This document shows, one piece after another, positions 61,788 through 64,000 of a stretch of DNA of 64,000 nucleotides (its first letter is position 1; each line of letters starts with the position of its first letter). A program made the position numbers and the translations under genes. The notes under the pieces were generated by a model. That model ran no database searches and was not told where the DNA came from. It saw nothing but the letters and a program-made list of their open reading frames with translations. Origin of the DNA: Ottowia flava. Its GTDB lineage: Bacteria; Pseudomonadota; Gammaproteobacteria; Burkholderiales; Burkholderiaceae_C. Location of the stretch: contig NZ_VRUA01000005.1 of NCBI RefSeq assembly GCF_008017535.1, positions 1 to 64,000 of the forward strand, in the 5' to 3' direction.

Positions 61788-62756
61788 TCAGAGGCTCAGC
61801 TTCTGCTTCTTGACCACTTCCTTGTACACAGCGAATTCATCCTTGATCTGCTTGGCGAATTCTTCCGGCGTGTTGCCGACGATGATCGAGCCCGTCTCCT
61901 CAATGCGCTTCTTCACCGCCGGCTCTTCCAGCGCCTTCTTGGCAGCCGCGTGGATCTTGTCGACGATGTCCTTGGGCGTGCCCTTGGGCGCCAGGAGGCC
62001 GTAGTACGCCATGCGGTTCACCGGCTCCAGACCCACTTCCTTGAACGTGGGCGTGTCGGGCAGGTCCTTCACGCGATTGGGCGCGGCCACCACGATCGGC
62101 ACCAGCTTGCCGCTCTTGATGAACGGCAGCGCTGAAGGCAGGTTGTCGAACATGATCGGCACCTGGCCGGCCACCACGTCGTTCAGGGCCGGGCCCGCGC
62201 CGCGGTACGGGATGTGCGTGACGAAGATGCCCGTCAGGCTCTTCCACAGCTCGGTCTGCAGGTGGCCGATGCCGCCCGTTCCGGACGAGGCGTACGAGTA
62301 CTTGCCCGGGTTCTTCTTGAGCAGTTCGACGAAGGACTTGTAGTCCTTGGCCGGGAAGGACGGGTTGACCGCGATGATGTTCGGCGTCGCAGCGATGTTC
62401 ATGATCGGCACGAAGTCGTTGATCGGGTCGTAGGCGATCTTGGTGTTGATGGCCGGGTTGGCGGCCGTGGTCGACACCGTGGCCACGCTCAGCGTGTAGC
62501 CGTCAGGCGCGGCGCGCGCGGCTTCAGCCGCGCCAATCGCACCGCCCGCACCGCCCTTGTTGTCCACCACGACGGACTGGCCCAGGGCCTTGGTCAGCGG
62601 CTCGGACATGACGCGGGCAATGATGTCGGTGGTGCCGCCAGCAGCGAAGGGCACGATCAGGCGGATCGGCTTGTTGGGGTAGCCCTGCGCAAAGGCGCTG
62701 CCGCAAGTCAGTGTGGCAGCGGCCGCGGCAAGCGCGATCAGGTGGCGACGGTGCAT
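61788..62756 (-). CDS. Bug-family periplasmic receptor, 3 of 3
   Basis: 322 residues. Signal peptide MHRRHLIALAAAAATLTCGSAFAQ and the receptor core with IRLIVPFAAGGTTDIIARVMSEPL, VVVDNKGGAGGAIGAAEAARAAPDG, YSYASSGTGGIGHLQTELW and THIPYRGAGPALNDVV. The C-terminal lysine-rich helix ends VVKKQKLSL. Ligand unknown; no TctAB genes near. A good ribosome site (AAGGAG) precedes the ATG. It stands alone between a terminator and the divergent AEC gene. Confidence 0.9.
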   Translation of the reverse strand: MHRRHLIALAAAAATLTCGSAFAQGYPNKPIRLIVPFAAGGTTDIIARVMSEPLTKALGQSVVVDNKGGAGGAIGAAEAARAAPDGYTLSVATVSTTAANPAINTKIAYDPINDFVPIMNIAATPNIIAVNPSFPAKDYKSFVELLKKNPGKYSYASSGTGGIGHLQTELWKSLTGIFVTHIPYRGAGPALNDVVAGQVPIMFDNLPSALPFIKSGKLVPIVVAAPNRVKDLPDTPTFKEVGLEPVNRMAYYGLLAPKGTPKDIVDKIHAAAKKALEEPAVKKRIEETGSIIVGNTPEEFAKQIKDEFAVYKEVVKKQKLSL

Positions 62757-62884
62757 ATGTTTTAACTCCTTGAATGCAAAAAACCAAAAGTACCGATTAG
62801 AAAGCCGAATCGGGCATTGTTCAAAACATCGTGTGCCCGAGTTGTGAGGGTTTGCCCGAGGTAGAGGGGGTATGCTCGCGCACC

Positions 62885-63796
62885 GTGCATTACGCCCAGC
62901 TGCTTTTCCCCGACTTTTCGCTGATTCTGATCGGCTATCTGCTGTGCCGCTACACGGCGCTTAACCGGCCGGTGTGGCAGGCGGCAGAGGCGTTGGTGTA
63001 TTTCTTTCTGTTTCCGGTGCTGCTGTTCCAGTCGATCGTGCGCACACCGCTCGACCTGGGGGCCGCCTCGGGCCTGATGGCCGCGGGCCTGGTCACTGGG
63101 CTGGGCGGCATCGCGATGTCCTATGCCCTGCCCTATCTGCCCTGGCTGGGGCGACGGATCGACCGGCGCGATCACGCGGCCAGCGCGCAGGTGGCGTTTC
63201 GCTTCAATTCCTTCATCGGCCTGGCGCTGGCCGAACGTCTGGCCGGCGCGCAGGGCCTGCAGCTGATCGCCGTGCTGATTGGCGTGTGCGTGCCGCTGTT
63301 CAACGTGGCCGCGGTCTGGCCGATGGCGCGCCACGGCGAGCGTGGATTTCTGGGCGAAGTGGTGCGCAATCCGCTGATCATCGCCACCGCCTCGGGCCTG
63401 GCGTTCAATCTGGCGGGTTTTTCGATCCCGGACTGGGCCACGCCCACCGTGTCGCGCATCGGCGCCGCATCGATCGCTCTGGGGCTGATGGCGGCGGGCG
63501 CCGGCATGCAGTTCCAGTCGCTGGCGCGCGGCAAGGCGCTGGGCGTGGGCGTGCTGACCATCCGCCACCTGCTCACGCCGCTGCTGGCCTGGGGCGTGGC
63601 GCGCGCGTTCGGCCTGGGTCACGCCGAAAGCCTGATGCTGCTGACCTTTGCCGCGCTGCCTACCGCGTCGAGCTGTTACGTGCTAGCCGCGCGCATGGGC
63701 TACAACGGCCCGTACGTGGCGGGGCTGGTGACGCTGTCGACGCTGCTGGGCATGCTGAGTCTGCCGTTTGCGCTGGGCCTGATTGGCCAGGTCTGA
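62885..63796 (+). CDS. AEC-family transporter
   Basis: 303 residues with about ten membrane helices. The N-terminus VHYAQLLFPDFSLILIGYLLCRYTALNRPVWQAAEALVYFFLFPVLLF and the C-terminal LLTFAALPTASSCYVLAARMG match the AEC (auxin efflux carrier) family, bacterial members of which move small organic acids such as malonate or malate. The start is GTG at 62885; an earlier in-frame start has no hydrophobic fit. It is divergent from the third Bug gene, with which it may or may not share substrate. Confidence 0.88.
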   Translation: MHYAQLLFPDFSLILIGYLLCRYTALNRPVWQAAEALVYFFLFPVLLFQSIVRTPLDLGAASGLMAAGLVTGLGGIAMSYALPYLPWLGRRIDRRDHAASAQVAFRFNSFIGLALAERLAGAQGLQLIAVLIGVCVPLFNVAAVWPMARHGERGFLGEVVRNPLIIATASGLAFNLAGFSIPDWATPTVSRIGAASIALGLMAAGAGMQFQSLARGKALGVGVLTIRHLLTPLLAWGVARAFGLGHAESLMLLTFAALPTASSCYVLAARMGYNGPYVAGLVTLSTLLGMLSLPFALGLIGQV

Positions 63797-63902
63797 GCAC
63801 AACGCGTGAGCCGCGCCCCTGGACTGGCGCGGCGGCAACGCCACAGCAGTGTGGGGAAATGCCTGAGACCAACGGCAACGGCATTGACGGGTCGCCTAGA
63901 AT

Positions 63903-63930
63903 GCTATGAAATTGGCAGCGTGCTGCGCAT
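63903..63930 (-). repeat. Dispersed repeat fragment near the window end
   Basis: Reverse orientation: GCTATGAAATTGGCAGC, then GTGCTGCGCATG. The left half is missing. It lies in the last 200 bases, where I see no gene. Confidence 0.5.
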
Positions 63931-64000
63931 GTCCGGCGCCGCACCGCTGTCACAAATTACTAGCAAACCGATGCCGCTACCGACCCAACGCCCAGGCGAC

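Overview
The window is a high-GC chromosomal segment of a betaproteobacterium, most likely a member of the Comamonadaceae (Burkholderiales). The evidence is the gene families (three Bug-type receptors, the DUF6172 and DUF455 proteins, Hsp33 beside trmD) and a short dispersed repeat, roughly GCCCTACAACCACCTGCGCA + GCAGCTA + TTTTnnATAGC, that recurs at about sixteen places and resembles repeats I know from this family. I see no rRNA, tRNA, CRISPR array, phage or defence locus.

Layout. 1-300: tail of an IS30-type transposase joined to one repeat copy. 299-3835: dnaE (minus). 4119-6149: a compact plus-strand operon with a divergent Ras-like GTPase, two roadblock/LC7-type proteins and an unrecognised two-domain protein. 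It is followed by gspF, a 5'-nucleotidase and an EF-hand protein. 9072-15069: housekeeping and envelope genes (MgtC/SapB-DUF4010 protein, SbmA-like ABC exporter, YnfA, PagL-like deacylase, QueC, nitroreductase). 15035-22170: a nitric-oxide block on the minus strand, norC-norB-norQ-norD, a Crp/Fnr regulator and nnrS, with TTGAC-N4-(G/A)TCAA boxes in front of both norC and nnrS. 22645-29273: a ring-cleavage-type semialdehyde dehydrogenase (BoxD-like) and a branched-chain-type ABC importer (SBP, LivH, LivM-LivG fusion, LivF). 29459-33678: Bug receptor, class III CoA-transferase and HMG-CoA-lyase-type enzyme, divergent from a LysR regulator. 33856-35624: CbiB-like membrane protein and a Nudix CoA pyrophosphatase.

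35836-44581: a TorF-type porin followed by kdpA-kdpB-kdpC-kdpD-kdpE, ending at a two-way terminator shared with the minus-strand rplS. 44660-47658: rplS, trmD, hslO and a gamma-carbonic anhydrase (minus). 47721-55605: mixed small genes, namely a ferritin-like DUF455 protein, a cupin, a lipoprotein, RhlE-type helicase, DUF1269, DUF6172 and DUF4124 proteins, a BCS1-like AAA ATPase and an FG-GAP-like secreted protein. 55602-62756: a second Bug receptor, a more AT-rich acyltransferase-SGNH gene, xerD, a c4-type dihaem cytochrome followed by a membrane-anchored TsdA-like cytochrome, and a third Bug receptor. 62885-63796: an AEC-family carrier.

Most of this is ordinary chromosomal biology: NO detoxification or respiration, K+ uptake, aromatic or organic-acid uptake, and a probable thiosulfate/tetrathionate redox couple. 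The parts that most merit attention are the GTPase/roadblock operon with its degenerate GTPase, the dispersed repeat that has entered reading frames (it forms the linker of an ABC exporter and part of a ferritin-like protein), the two-box-plus-hairpin norC control region, the membrane-anchored TsdA-like protein and the bacterial BCS1-like ATPase.
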